Assembly: GCA_012103325.1 (NCBI GenBank)
Contig: WLWY01000001.1
Location: 186,001-250,000, forward strand
Direction: 5' to 3'
From: Alphaproteobacteria bacterium
GTDB taxonomy: Bacteria; Pseudomonadota; Alphaproteobacteria; UBA8366; GCA-2717185
DNA length: 64,000 bases
Positions 34,623 to 43,954 of this stretch are shown here, piece by piece (positions within the stretch are counted from its first letter, which is position 1; every line of letters begins with the position of its first letter). The notes under the pieces were generated by a model. That model had not been told where the DNA came from. It searched no databases and saw only the letters and a program-made list of their open reading frames with translations. The position numbers were made by a program, and so were the translations under genes.

Positions 34623-37600
34623 TCAAACCGGCTCCGTGAGTACGGCTTCGATTTTTTGCGCCAGCTCGGCCTTGCGAAAAGGCTTTTGCAGAAGCTGATA
34701 ATCGTTGCCGATTTGCCCCTGTTGCGTCATGGCATCCTGTGTATAACCCGACATGTAGAGCACCTTGATATCGTCCTGCCGCTTCACCGCCGCCTCGGCG
34801 ATCGCCGGACCATTCATGCCGCCGGGCAACACGACATCGGTAAGCAGCAGGTCCACATGTTTCGCACGGCCCATTGCTGTCAGCGCCGAGCGGCCATCCT
34901 TCGCCGCCAGAACCTTGTAGCCCAAACTGTCCAGCATCGTTTCCGCAAGCAACCGCAGATCGGGATCGTCCTCTACCACCAGTACCGTCCCGCTTGAAGG
35001 GTTGGGTATTTCAACCGTTTCATCTTCGAGCTGGGCGGGCCGTCGAGAGCGAGGCAGGTAGAGCGTCACGGCAGTTCCCACCCCTTCCTCACTTTGCACG
35101 GTCACATGTCCGCCGGATTGCTTGGCAAAACCAAAAATCATCGAGAGGCCGAGGCCGGACCCTTCGCCAACGGCCTTCGTCGTGAAAAAAGGTTCAAAAA
35201 CGTGCTCCACGACACTGGGCGCCATGCCCCGTCCCGTGTCGGTCACCGTCAACCGCACATAGGCGCCGGGTGTCACTTCCGCCTGCGTCGCCGCATAGTC
35301 GTCGTCGAGTCGCACATTCGCCGTTTCGATTGTCAGCGTCCCGCCGCTCGGCATCGCATCGCGCGCGTTGATTGCCAGATTGAGCAATGCGGTTTCCACT
35401 TGCGCCGGGTCGACATCGCAGGACCATAGCGTATCGTTCTGGATCGCTTCTAAGGTGATCGTCTCCCCCAGAGTCCGTCGCAACACCGCCAGCATGCCTG
35501 ACACGTGTGCGTTCAGGTCGAGGACTTTCGGCGCGAGCGGTTGCGTGCGGGAGAAGGCGAGCAACCGCTTGTTCAACTCCGCGCCACCAACTGCAGCTTT
35601 CGTTGCCGTCTTCACATAGCCGCCTAAGTCTTTATCCTCCTCCAACGCCTCGCCGAGGAAGTCGAGATTGCCGATGATGACGCCAAGCAGATTGTTGAAG
35701 TCATGCGCCAGTCCACCGGTGAGCTGACCGACGGCTTCCATTTTTTGCGACTGCCGAAGCTGGTCTTCCAACGCCCGCCATTCGGCGATATTGGTCATCA
35801 CACCGAGGATTTGGAAATCGCCGTCGCTTTCGATCTTCGCACCGGAAAACAGCAGCGGAATCGCCGTCCCGTCTTTGGCGTGATATTCGATCTCGTAGTT
35901 TCGAACGAACTTGTCCCGATCGAGCAATGCGACCAGCTTGTCACGCTGCCGCTTGTCCTTCCAAATGCCGAGCTCCAGGCTCGTTCTGCCGAGCATTTCA
36001 TCCAGCCTATAACCGAGGGTCGACAATGCCGCCGCATTGACTTCCAGGAATTGGCCAGTCGCGTAGTCGCACACGATGATCATTGCCGGACTGGCATCGA
36101 AAATCTCCGCAAGCCGGCGTTCCGATCGCCGTTGCGCTTCTTCGGCCCTCTTTCGTTCGGTGATGTCGGTGTTGAAGCTGCCGATGGCCGCGATATTTCC
36201 ATCATGATCGTAGATTGGAAATTTCTGCGTCAAGGTGACCCGCATCATACCATCGGGGAACGGCGTATTGAGTTCCACCTCCATCGCGCTGCCGAATTGT
36301 AGAATATCGCGATCCAGTTCCGAGACTTCGTCGGAGTGGTCCTGAGGGTAGAAGTCGAAGGCGGTCTTACCCTTGATCTCCTTGCCCTCTGGATTGAACC
36401 AATCATGCCAACGCCGGTTGGCCGTGACATATCGACCTTCGGTATCCTTAATCAAAATCGTCACGGGCGAGTTATCGAACAAGGCCCGGAAGCGCTCCTC
36501 GCTCTCCCGCAGCGCGATCTCCCGTTGCTTCAATCCCGTGATGTCAGTGCGGACGAGAACGGTATTGCCGTTCGATGTCTCATGTTCTTGCGCCAACAAC
36601 CAGCGCCCATCGGACAATTGTTGTTCATTGAGTTCTTGATCCAGGATGGGCGGTCTTTGACGCCGAAGCTTCCATTTCTCAAGTTCCTGCCCCGCGTTTC
36701 GCACGTCGGCACTCTCAAAGATCGCCCGCGCAACGGTCTCCCGCTCGACACCAAGTTTCAGTGCGGCTTTGGCCGAGGGATAGAAGTCTACATATTTGTC
36801 ATTGCTTAGAATGTATCTTTCGTCGGCATCATAAAGGATCACACTGTCGTCGAGCCCCTCGATCGCGTCGCGCAGCAAGTTTTCGGCGCGCTCGACACGC
36901 GCGCGTGCTTCCATGAATGCGGTGACATCGCTCGCCGTGCCGCGGTAACCTAGGAACACACCGTTCTCGTCCGATATCGGTTTACCGCTCACGCGCAGCC
37001 ATTTCGGCTCAACCCCGAAGCCTTCCCGGCGATAAACGAAATCGCGGAAGGGCGAGTGCGCGCGCAAGGTTTGCAGATGATCATCCCAAGAATCCCGGTC
37101 GTAATCGGGACCAAGCAAATCTTCCCGCGTCTTGCCATAATGCCATTCAGGCGGTACGCCAACGACCTGTTCGACATTCGGCGACATATAGGTGAATCGA
37201 AGGGTCTCATCCATTTCCCAGAACCAGTCGGCTGACGATTCAGCGAAGTCGCGAAACCGCGCCTCGCTGCGCTCAAGCGCCAGTTCCGCCTGACGACGCT
37301 CGGTGACATCGACTGCGAAGGTACCGGCGCTTTCAATCGATCCGTCCGGTGACCTGATCGGAAACTTGGTCACGATATGGTGGAAATTTCTGCCATCCGG
37401 GTTTTGCACGCGAATTTCGACGTTCTTGACCATGCCGGTATTAAGTACCGTCTCCTCCGCCTCGGCGAGCGTATTCACAAGCGGCGCGTCATCGAGAACC
37501 TCTTCCGTGGTCTTGCCGATAATCTCCGCTGAGCTTCGGCCAAGCCAGACCTCTTGTGGCTTGTTGACCAGCAAAAACCGACCATCTCGGTCTTTGAGGT

Positions 37601-38006
37601 TCATGCTGATGGGCACATTGTCGAATACGGCGCGAAACAGCCGGTCACGATCATCGACCGCAACGATCAGCGTGCGAACACTCCAGCTCGCGACAGCAAC
37701 TCCAACAGCGATAATGCCCGTGCTGAGCAACACTATTGTCTCATGGTGACTTGATATGAAACTTTCGAGGCCGCCCGCAGAAACGAACGAGGATTGCAAC
37801 ACAGGCACGATAAGCATGGCCAAGAGCGTCAGGAGATGCAGCAACCCGACCCCTGCCAGCGCGCCAAAAAAAAGACCGAAGCCGTAGCCTCGGACACTCG
37901 AGGTAAGGCGGTCACGGTTCAGGAAAAGCCGCGTCGCCGCATAGAGGATCGCTGCAACGATCAAAAAATGCAGGCCGGATGTCAGTAAATCCGAATCCCA
38001 TATCAT
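34623..38006 (-). CDS. Hybrid sensor histidine kinase with about five PAS domains and a C-terminal receiver
   Basis: 1127 residues. Three or four membrane segments lie in the first ~115 residues. Five PAS/PAC repeats follow, beginning near residues 122, 250, 380, 505 and 635 (for example LFDNSPVTILIKDTEGRYV). The kinase domain has the HisKA motif GGLAHDFNNLLGVI and ATP-binding motifs LNLAINARDAMP and GSGLGLSM. The receiver domain starts at TVLVVEDDPDLRLL with phospho-acceptor Asp in LLTDVVLPG. It probably integrates several small-molecule or redox cues at the membrane. No dedicated partner regulator lies beside it. Confidence 0.93.
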   Translation of the reverse strand: MIWDSDLLTSGLHFLIVAAILYAATRLFLNRDRLTSSVRGYGFGLFFGALAGVGLLHLLTLLAMLIVPVLQSSFVSAGGLESFISSHHETIVLLSTGIIAVGVAVASWSVRTLIVAVDDRDRLFRAVFDNVPISMNLKDRDGRFLLVNKPQEVWLGRSSAEIIGKTTEEVLDDAPLVNTLAEAEETVLNTGMVKNVEIRVQNPDGRNFHHIVTKFPIRSPDGSIESAGTFAVDVTERRQAELALERSEARFRDFAESSADWFWEMDETLRFTYMSPNVEQVVGVPPEWHYGKTREDLLGPDYDRDSWDDHLQTLRAHSPFRDFVYRREGFGVEPKWLRVSGKPISDENGVFLGYRGTASDVTAFMEARARVERAENLLRDAIEGLDDSVILYDADERYILSNDKYVDFYPSAKAALKLGVERETVARAIFESADVRNAGQELEKWKLRRQRPPILDQELNEQQLSDGRWLLAQEHETSNGNTVLVRTDITGLKQREIALRESEERFRALFDNSPVTILIKDTEGRYVTANRRWHDWFNPEGKEIKGKTAFDFYPQDHSDEVSELDRDILQFGSAMEVELNTPFPDGMMRVTLTQKFPIYDHDGNIAAIGSFNTDITERKRAEEAQRRSERRLAEIFDASPAMIIVCDYATGQFLEVNAAALSTLGYRLDEMLGRTSLELGIWKDKRQRDKLVALLDRDKFVRNYEIEYHAKDGTAIPLLFSGAKIESDGDFQILGVMTNIAEWRALEDQLRQSQKMEAVGQLTGGLAHDFNNLLGVIIGNLDFLGEALEEDKDLGGYVKTATKAAVGGAELNKRLLAFSRTQPLAPKVLDLNAHVSGMLAVLRRTLGETITLEAIQNDTLWSCDVDPAQVETALLNLAINARDAMPSGGTLTIETANVRLDDDYAATQAEVTPGAYVRLTVTDTGRGMAPSVVEHVFEPFFTTKAVGEGSGLGLSMIFGFAKQSGGHVTVQSEEGVGTAVTLYLPRSRRPAQLEDETVEIPNPSSGTVLVVEDDPDLRLLAETMLDSLGYKVLAAKDGRSALTAMGRAKHVDLLLTDVVLPGGMNGPAIAEAAVKRQDDIKVLYMSGYTQDAMTQQGQIGNDYQLLQKPFRKAELAQKIEAVLTEPV

Positions 38007-38135
38007 TTTGCGTAGTCCCCGCTCCCCGCGGCCGAGGCAAAACAGCCCCCATACTCTGTGAAGGTTCTAAGCCGATATGGTTAACCGAAACTAAAGGAAG
38101 CAGGCGATCCGGCCCACAAGACGGCGCGCTCTGTA

Positions 38136-40046
38136 TCAGGCGGCCGCGCGCCTTGATCGCGGGAACCAAACGCGTACGGTCGTGCCCTCACCATCGCGGC
38201 TCCCTATATCCAGGTCCCCGCCATGGAGTTTGGCCAATGACCGTACGATCGCGAGTCCCAGGCCGGTTCCCTCCGGACGGATATGCGGATTGCCTTTCTT
38301 CGACGTAAGCGGGTTGTTGTTTCCCGTCTCGAAAGGCTGCGTCACTTTCGGCAGCTCTTCAGGCGGAATGCCAATGCCGGTATCCGACACAATGATGGCG
38401 AACGTGTCCTCTGTCGTCGTCGCACCAATCGAAACGCGCCCGCCTGGCGGCGTAAACTTGATCGCATTCGAGAGCAGATTCAGCAATATTTGCCGCACGG
38501 CCCGATGATCGGCATGGACCGTCATTTGCTCCGCCGACGGTTCCGCCGTCAATGTAACTTCCGCCTTTCGTGCCTGTTCGCGAACAAAACGGGTGCACTC
38601 GTCGAACAAATCGTTCACGTCGAGCTCAACCGGCGATAACGTCATCTCGCCTGCTTCAATCGTCGAAATATCGAGAATGTCGTTCACGAGATCCAGCAGA
38701 TGCTGCGCGCTGGCATGGATATCGGACACATACTCACCGTATCGAATATTGCCGACCGGACCGAACACCTCTTGTTCCATGATATCGGCAAACCCGATGA
38801 TGGCATTCAGCGGCGTACGGATTTCATGGCTCATGTTCGCCAGAAATTCCGACTTTGCGCGGTTGGCCAGCTCCGCCCGCGTTCTTTCCCGAAGCAGGCC
38901 TTCCTCGGCGCGTTTTTGCTCGGTAATGTCTTGATTGACACCGAAGAAAGAAACGAGCCGCCCCAATTCATCGAATTCGGGCCTTCCCTCGCCCCGCAGG
39001 ACACGCTCTTCGCCGTCCGGGCGCACGATTCTGAACTCGCATGTATAGGCAATTTTGCGATCGCCAGCGTCTGCACGCAGCGCACTCATCCGCTCGCGGT
39101 CTTCTGGATGAACCGCAGTCGTAATCGCCGCATAACTCGCCACCATGCGGTCCGGGTCCCAGCCATAGATCTGATAGAAGGCCTCCGAGCACTCGAACCT
39201 GTGACGGTCGGGAAAGTAACGCCAATGACCAATCCCGCCGATCCGCTGTGCCTCTGAAAGTTGCTGTTCGCTTATGCGAAGCGCATTCTCGATCCGCATT
39301 CTTTCCGTAATGTCAGTGTAGGTTGTTACAAACCCACCGCCCGGTATTGGATTACGGCGGATATCGATTGTCGAACCGTCCGGTTTATGCCTTACGAAAT
39401 GGCGTGCCTTGAACTGTTTGGCGGCATCCATGTATTTTCGGACATATTCCTCTACATCATCGGAGTTGAATTCGCGGCCCTTCGCAATCGCCCAGACGAA
39501 TTTTTCAAGGGGTACACCAACCTGGTTTGGCTCGGGAGGCAACCCAAGAAGTTCAACAAAGCGATCATTGAACGCTGCTGAATTAAGGTTCGCATCAAAC
39601 AGGCTGATGCCCTGATCCATATTATCGAGGACCGTGCGCAAAACTGCCGTTTGCTGCGTGAGACGGCGGTTAAGCCGCGCAACCGAATGATATCGCCACC
39701 CGAAGCTGGCGATCAGCCCAACAACCGCCAGTCCGCCGGTAACCCACGCCACGCGGGATACGGTCCAAAACGATGTGGCTTTCTTTTCCTGCAAAGCATG
39801 AACCGGCAGGTACGGGCCGATACCCCAACTCGGAATTTTCGGAATAGAATGCAATACGACAAGCTGGCGCCGTAGTGAGGGGTCATGGCGTTCGCCCTCT
39901 ACCTCCTCCTCAAGCGCCCCTTCATCCGACGCCTGCACACTTGGCATCGCGCCGAATACGAGCATGCCAGCCAATGCAAGCCACAAGAAGCCACAACAGC
40001 GGCGAGGGCCGACCCTGCCGGTCATTTCGGTCTCCGAATTGCCCAA
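38136..40046 (-). CDS. Membrane-bound PAS sensor histidine kinase, PdhS/PleC-like core
   Basis: 636 residues. A signal-like hydrophobic segment lies at about residues 20-38 and a second membrane segment near residues 93-117, so a small region between them is periplasmic. Two PAS domains follow (about residues 130-245 and 260-375). The HisKA motif is NMSHEIRTPLNAIIGFADIM, and the ATPase motifs are LLNLLSNAIKFTPPGG, DTGIGIP and GTGLGLAIV. The FGP-containing dimerisation helix region resembles alphaproteobacterial PdhS/PleC kinases. The start could be the second Met (residue 8). It lacks a receiver domain. It lies upstream of and co-oriented with the larger kinase gene. Confidence 0.9.
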   Translation of the reverse strand: MGNSETEMTGRVGPRRCCGFLWLALAGMLVFGAMPSVQASDEGALEEEVEGERHDPSLRRQLVVLHSIPKIPSWGIGPYLPVHALQEKKATSFWTVSRVAWVTGGLAVVGLIASFGWRYHSVARLNRRLTQQTAVLRTVLDNMDQGISLFDANLNSAAFNDRFVELLGLPPEPNQVGVPLEKFVWAIAKGREFNSDDVEEYVRKYMDAAKQFKARHFVRHKPDGSTIDIRRNPIPGGGFVTTYTDITERMRIENALRISEQQLSEAQRIGGIGHWRYFPDRHRFECSEAFYQIYGWDPDRMVASYAAITTAVHPEDRERMSALRADAGDRKIAYTCEFRIVRPDGEERVLRGEGRPEFDELGRLVSFFGVNQDITEQKRAEEGLLRERTRAELANRAKSEFLANMSHEIRTPLNAIIGFADIMEQEVFGPVGNIRYGEYVSDIHASAQHLLDLVNDILDISTIEAGEMTLSPVELDVNDLFDECTRFVREQARKAEVTLTAEPSAEQMTVHADHRAVRQILLNLLSNAIKFTPPGGRVSIGATTTEDTFAIIVSDTGIGIPPEELPKVTQPFETGNNNPLTSKKGNPHIRPEGTGLGLAIVRSLAKLHGGDLDIGSRDGEGTTVRVWFPRSRRAAA

Positions 40047-40217
40047 TTTCCACCCGAACCGATTATCGGATAGCGGTATTAGGAGACCATTAACACTAAA
40101 ATTGGATTAACCCGGCGCACCGATTCCCATTCTAAGGAACCTCGCCAAACCCTCGTGGCATGAGCCGTATATCGAGTTTCCGGATCCTCGCACTTCCACT
40201 CGCGGACGACGGGCCGC

Positions 40218-42239
40218 TTACCGCTGAAGCACCCGCGTCGCCGCTTCGAGCCACTCTTTTTCTTCATCGTTCATTCGAGGAGAAAGCTCGCTAAATACCC
40301 GCGCATGATAGACATCGATCCAGTCAATTTCGGCGCCGCTCAAAAGCGATAGATCCATCAGGCTGCGGTCGATCGGCGCAAATGTAAGGGTCTCGAACGC
40401 GAACATTTTACGCTCTGCACCTTCGAGGGCAGCACAGGGAACGACCGTCACGAGGTTCTCGATACGGATGCCATAGGCGTCGGTCTTGTAGTAACCGGGC
40501 TCATTGGAAACGATCATCCCTTCGCGCAAAGCCACCGTGCTCGGCGCTTTGGAGATTCGATGCGGGCCCTCATGAACGCTGAGATAGCTGCCCACACCGT
40601 GCCCCGTACCGTGATCGAAATCCAACCCGGCATCCCAGAGCGCATGCCGCGCCAGGATATCGAGTTGCGCGCCCGAGGTCCCTTCGGGAAAGCGGGCCGT
40701 CGCAATCGCAATATGTCCCTTGAGAACCCTGGTGAAGCGGTCCCGCATCTCCGCCGTTGGGGTACCAATGGCAATCGTTCGCGTCACATCGGTCGTGCCG
40801 TCCAAATACTGAGCGCCCGAGTCGACCAGATAGAGCTCGCCCGGTTCCATGCGCCGGTCGGTATCCTCGGATACTTTGTAATGCACAATCGCGCCGTTCG
40901 AACCCGATCCGGAAATCGTGTCGAAGCTCAGGTCGCGGATTAGCTCGCCCTCATTGCGGAACGCGGCGAGTTTATCGGCCGCCTCGATCTCCGTAACCGC
41001 ACCGGATGGCGCTGTTTCCTCCAACCAGGCGAGAAAGCGCGAAACCGCCACACCGTCGCGCTTGTGCGCCGACTGGGCACCGGATATTTCGACCTCGTTT
41101 TTGCAGGCTTTCGGCAAGGCGCACGGGTCTTCCCCCGGCGCGATGTTCGCGCCACCGGCCTTCAGTCTATCGAACACCAAAGCCGCCGCGCTTGAGGGAT
41201 CAGCGCGCACCGTGCGATCGGCAAGCGCCTCGAGCGCCTCGGGAAACGCATGTACGCTTTCGACGGAAACGCCATTACCAAGATGTTCACCCAACCCAGG
41301 TGACAGTTTCCGTGTATCGACGAACCAGTCGACCGCACCTGTCTTGTGAACGATGGCAAAAGAAAGCGGCATGGGAGCACGCGGCACATCGCCGCCGCGC
41401 ACATTAAGCAGCCAGGCTATGGAATCGGGTGCGGTCAAGACGGCCGCGTCGCAACCATCCTTTTCGAGCCCAACGCCAATTTCCGCGCGCTTTTCCGCAG
41501 CCGGCTTCCCGGCATACTCCAGTGCATGCGGGACAATCGGCGAAATCGGCGCGGCGGGCTGTCCTTCCCAAATGGCATCGATCGGATTATCCGGCTGAGG
41601 AACCAGCGCACCGCCGACCTTCTCGGCGGCCTTGCGCAGCGTCGTGACAGCGTTCTCCGCATGCAGCCATGGATCGTAGCCAAGCTTGCCGCCGGAGGAG
41701 AGGTTGTCGGCGATCCATTGCGCAGGTGGTGTTTCAATCAGATGTTTCGGGTCGAAGGAACCGGTATCGACCTGTGTCCGCACCTGCAGCGTATAGCGGC
41801 CATCGACAAATATCGCCGCGCGATCCTTGAGCACGATCGCCATGCCGGCGGAACCGGAAAATCCCGTTAACCAGCGAAGCCGGTCGGCGCAGGGCGGGAC
41901 ATATTCGCCCTGATGTTCGTCGGTCCGCGGCACCACAAAACCGGCCAACCCGCGACGGTCGAGTTCTCTACGCAGCGCCGATAGCCGATCCGCAGACGGC
42001 GTGCCCTCGGCACTGTCCTCTTCAACGGAAATTTTCAACGCCAAAAGCTGATCGCGCAGCGGGGCCGGCGCGTCAGGCACGACCAAATCGATCCAGGCAT
42101 CGGGTTGCGACCCCTCGGGCGCACCAGCGACACCGGCGACAAGCGATCGCACGGCATCGATGCCAAGCGTCGCACCCATCGCTTTCAAATGCCGGGCGAG
42201 CGCCTCATCCCCTTCATAGGAAGATGTTCCAATTGCCAT
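40218..42239 (-). CDS. pepP: Xaa-Pro aminopeptidase (PepP, M24B) with an extra N-terminal YgfB-like segment
   Basis: 673 residues, about 70 longer than usual for the ~600-residue alphaproteobacterial form. The extra N-terminus (about residues 10-72) has the pattern LKAMGATLGIDAVRSLVAG...W(I)DL, which looks like the YgfB/UPF0149 helical domain. The normal protein then begins at RLSALRRELDRRGLAGFVVP. Metal ligands of the pita-bread domain are present: two Asp in VDSGAQYLDGTTDVTRT, His in GTGHGVGSYL, Glu in SNEPGYY and Glu in RIENLVTV. It removes N-terminal residues preceding proline in the cytoplasm. It diverges from the DUF1127 gene. Confidence 0.92.
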   Translation of the reverse strand: MAIGTSSYEGDEALARHLKAMGATLGIDAVRSLVAGVAGAPEGSQPDAWIDLVVPDAPAPLRDQLLALKISVEEDSAEGTPSADRLSALRRELDRRGLAGFVVPRTDEHQGEYVPPCADRLRWLTGFSGSAGMAIVLKDRAAIFVDGRYTLQVRTQVDTGSFDPKHLIETPPAQWIADNLSSGGKLGYDPWLHAENAVTTLRKAAEKVGGALVPQPDNPIDAIWEGQPAAPISPIVPHALEYAGKPAAEKRAEIGVGLEKDGCDAAVLTAPDSIAWLLNVRGGDVPRAPMPLSFAIVHKTGAVDWFVDTRKLSPGLGEHLGNGVSVESVHAFPEALEALADRTVRADPSSAAALVFDRLKAGGANIAPGEDPCALPKACKNEVEISGAQSAHKRDGVAVSRFLAWLEETAPSGAVTEIEAADKLAAFRNEGELIRDLSFDTISGSGSNGAIVHYKVSEDTDRRMEPGELYLVDSGAQYLDGTTDVTRTIAIGTPTAEMRDRFTRVLKGHIAIATARFPEGTSGAQLDILARHALWDAGLDFDHGTGHGVGSYLSVHEGPHRISKAPSTVALREGMIVSNEPGYYKTDAYGIRIENLVTVVPCAALEGAERKMFAFETLTFAPIDRSLMDLSLLSGAEIDWIDVYHARVFSELSPRMNDEEKEWLEAATRVLQR

Positions 42240-42476
42240 GCAATGCCTCCGCTTAATCCGTTGCCTACAGATAAGCTCTTAACACAACAACAGAACTGGA
42301 ACAGCGGTTTTGCAGTAACGAGCGGCCATGAGCCAAAAAACGTCCATGCGTCAGACACATTGCTGCACCGCAATAATCGCAGCGGTTGTTTACGTTTTGC
42401 AAACACATATACCGTAGAAGCAGCGGGCCGTTGGCTTGCAACAGTTTGTTAATAATAAAGAAAAAGGAGCGATCTT

Positions 42477-42725
42477 ATGACCGCTATTTCCGCACCGAGC
42501 GGCGCAAAACGCGCCCCGACCGGGTTTTTACACACAATTGGACATGCGATCGCCGAAGTGTTTCACCATTACCGGCAGCGCCAAACTCTGCATGAATTGT
42601 CGGCTCTCGACGATCATCTCCTCGAAGATATTGGACTCCGCCGTACGGAACTGTCCGCAGCGTCGATGTCCGATGAGGCAAAAATCGAGCGCGATCTGCA
42701 TCTGCCACGTCATCTGGCTGGCTGA
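42477..42725 (+). CDS. DUF1127 family protein
   Basis: 82 residues. The motif LSALDDHLLEDIGLRRTEL at about residues 40-58 is the DUF1127 signature. A GGAG ribosome binding site precedes the ATG, and an intrinsic terminator follows at 42768-42798, so the gene is monocistronic. DUF1127 proteins are small, arginine-rich proteins linked in some alphaproteobacteria to RNA turnover and to phosphate or stress responses; the role here is unknown. It is divergent from pepP. Confidence 0.92.
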   Translation: MTAISAPSGAKRAPTGFLHTIGHAIAEVFHHYRQRQTLHELSALDDHLLEDIGLRRTELSAASMSDEAKIERDLHLPRHLAG

Positions 42726-42767
42726 CGTCTTCGATCCGCGCACAAAGGGCCACAATTAACCATAGGG

Positions 42768-42798
42768 AAGCCGGTTCGCTGCAGCGAGCCGGCTTTTC
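42768..42798 (+). terminator. Intrinsic terminator of the DUF1127 gene
   Basis: AAGCCGGTTCGCT and AGCGAGCCGGCTT pair over 13 bp with one G-T wobble around a GC loop, followed by TTTTCTGT. It lies 43 bp after the stop codon. Confidence 0.85.
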
Positions 42799-42813
42799 TG
42801 TGCAATCGTATTC

Positions 42814-43077
42814 ATACCAAGGAGCGCTGATAGTAACTCATTGAGATCGCGTATGCGGTCCATCGGGTAGGAGGGGCGGCGCCGGCGATGCGGGGCATCG
42901 TCAAGCCGTTCCAACGCCCTCCGACGGACCGCATACGCGACCGGAACGGCAGCTTAGCGCGGCTTTCGGACAGCGTCGCGCCCAGCTTCCGATGCCCCCG
43001 CATCGCCACGCCGCACGCTTCTTGCCGAAAACCGCGCTAAGCTGTCTCTATGGGTTACTATCAGCGCTCCTTGGTAT
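42814..43077. repeat. 264-bp cloverleaf-like palindromic element
   Basis: Outer arms 42814-42841 and 43050-43077 are inverted repeats of 28 bp with one mismatch. Inside lie two further palindromes: 42847-42866 with 42921-42940 (19/20 matches) and 42950-42969 with 43025-43044 (19/20). Each of these encloses an apical hairpin, CGATGC-GGG-GCATCG (42886-42900) and CGATGC-CCCC-GCATCG (42990-43005), whose loops are complementary. The whole would fold as a three-way junction. The right outer arm contains the last codons and stop of prmA. It has no coding capacity and may be a non-autonomous mobile element. Confidence 0.8.
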
Positions 43078-43939
43078 TACGCGCCATAACAAGCGTATGC
43101 CAGCCGTCGACGGCAAACCGACGAACAAGGGCCAGCCCTTGACGCCGGTAGGCATTCCGTACGCCATTCTCCTGGTCCGCCAGTAACCCGGATAGGATCG
43201 TCACACCGCCGGGCATGAGGCAATGGCTTAAGGGTCGCGACATCGCCACAAGCGGCCTGGCAAGAATGTTTGCCGTAATCAAATCATAGGGTGCGGAGCG
43301 GAGAATTGTCCGGTCCGATAATCCGTCGCCGCGCCGCATGATGGTATAGGCAGCGAGACCGTTCCCGAACGCGTTCTCTCGCGCCACCGCAACCGCCTGC
43401 GGATCGATATCGGAGGCGACGACTTTACATCGCCATGTTGCCGCCACAGCAAGCGCCAAAATTCCCGATCCGCAACCAAGATCGAGCGGGCATGCGAAAC
43501 GGCGACGGCGCGCAAGCCAGTCCAAGGCCAGCAAGCAGCTTTTGGTCGTCGCATGTTCCCCCGTGCCGAACGCGGCCCCGGCATCGAGCGTGAGCGCGAT
43601 AGCGCCATGCGGTGCCGGTCCTTCGTGATGCGACGGTCGAATAAAATAACGGCCGGCGTGCAGAGGTTGAAACGAGCGTTGGTTCTCCGTGACCCAGTCG
43701 ACGATGGGCAATGGCACGCAAGTGAATTCCGGTTCCGGAATACCCGCCCGTGCCGCGGCAATCGCCATGGCAGCCGCCGACTCGGCATGGGCCGGCATGT
43801 CCGACGCGTATCCTTCGATCCGCCACAATTGACTTTGCGGGATTTCGAACGACACGACGGCTTCGCACAATGACCCTACGGCTTCCGCGAACGGATCGAC
43901 CGCCGACGCAGGAACAATCACCTCGAGTTTCCAACCCAT
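43061..43939 (-). CDS. prmA: Ribosomal protein L11 methyltransferase PrmA
   Basis: 292 residues. The C-terminal methyltransferase domain has AFGTGEHATTKSCL near residue 123, the SAM-binding LDLGCGSGILALAVA near residue 154, SDIDPQAV and NILARPL, all typical of PrmA. The enzyme methylates lysines and the N-terminus of ribosomal protein L11. Its last five codons and stop fall inside the palindrome arm 43050-43077, so the extreme C-terminus NTKER may come from the inserted element. It lies 15 bp downstream of uvrD on the same strand. Confidence 0.92.
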   Translation of the reverse strand: MGWKLEVIVPASAVDPFAEAVGSLCEAVVSFEIPQSQLWRIEGYASDMPAHAESAAAMAIAAARAGIPEPEFTCVPLPIVDWVTENQRSFQPLHAGRYFIRPSHHEGPAPHGAIALTLDAGAAFGTGEHATTKSCLLALDWLARRRRFACPLDLGCGSGILALAVAATWRCKVVASDIDPQAVAVARENAFGNGLAAYTIMRRGDGLSDRTILRSAPYDLITANILARPLVAMSRPLSHCLMPGGVTILSGLLADQENGVRNAYRRQGLALVRRFAVDGWHTLVMARNTKER

Positions 43940-43954
43940 GGGCCGTATAGAAGG

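Noticed and set aside
42812..43186. Short frames inside the cloverleaf palindrome
   Set aside because: Coding potential follows from the inverted repeats; no ribosome binding site or conserved motif.
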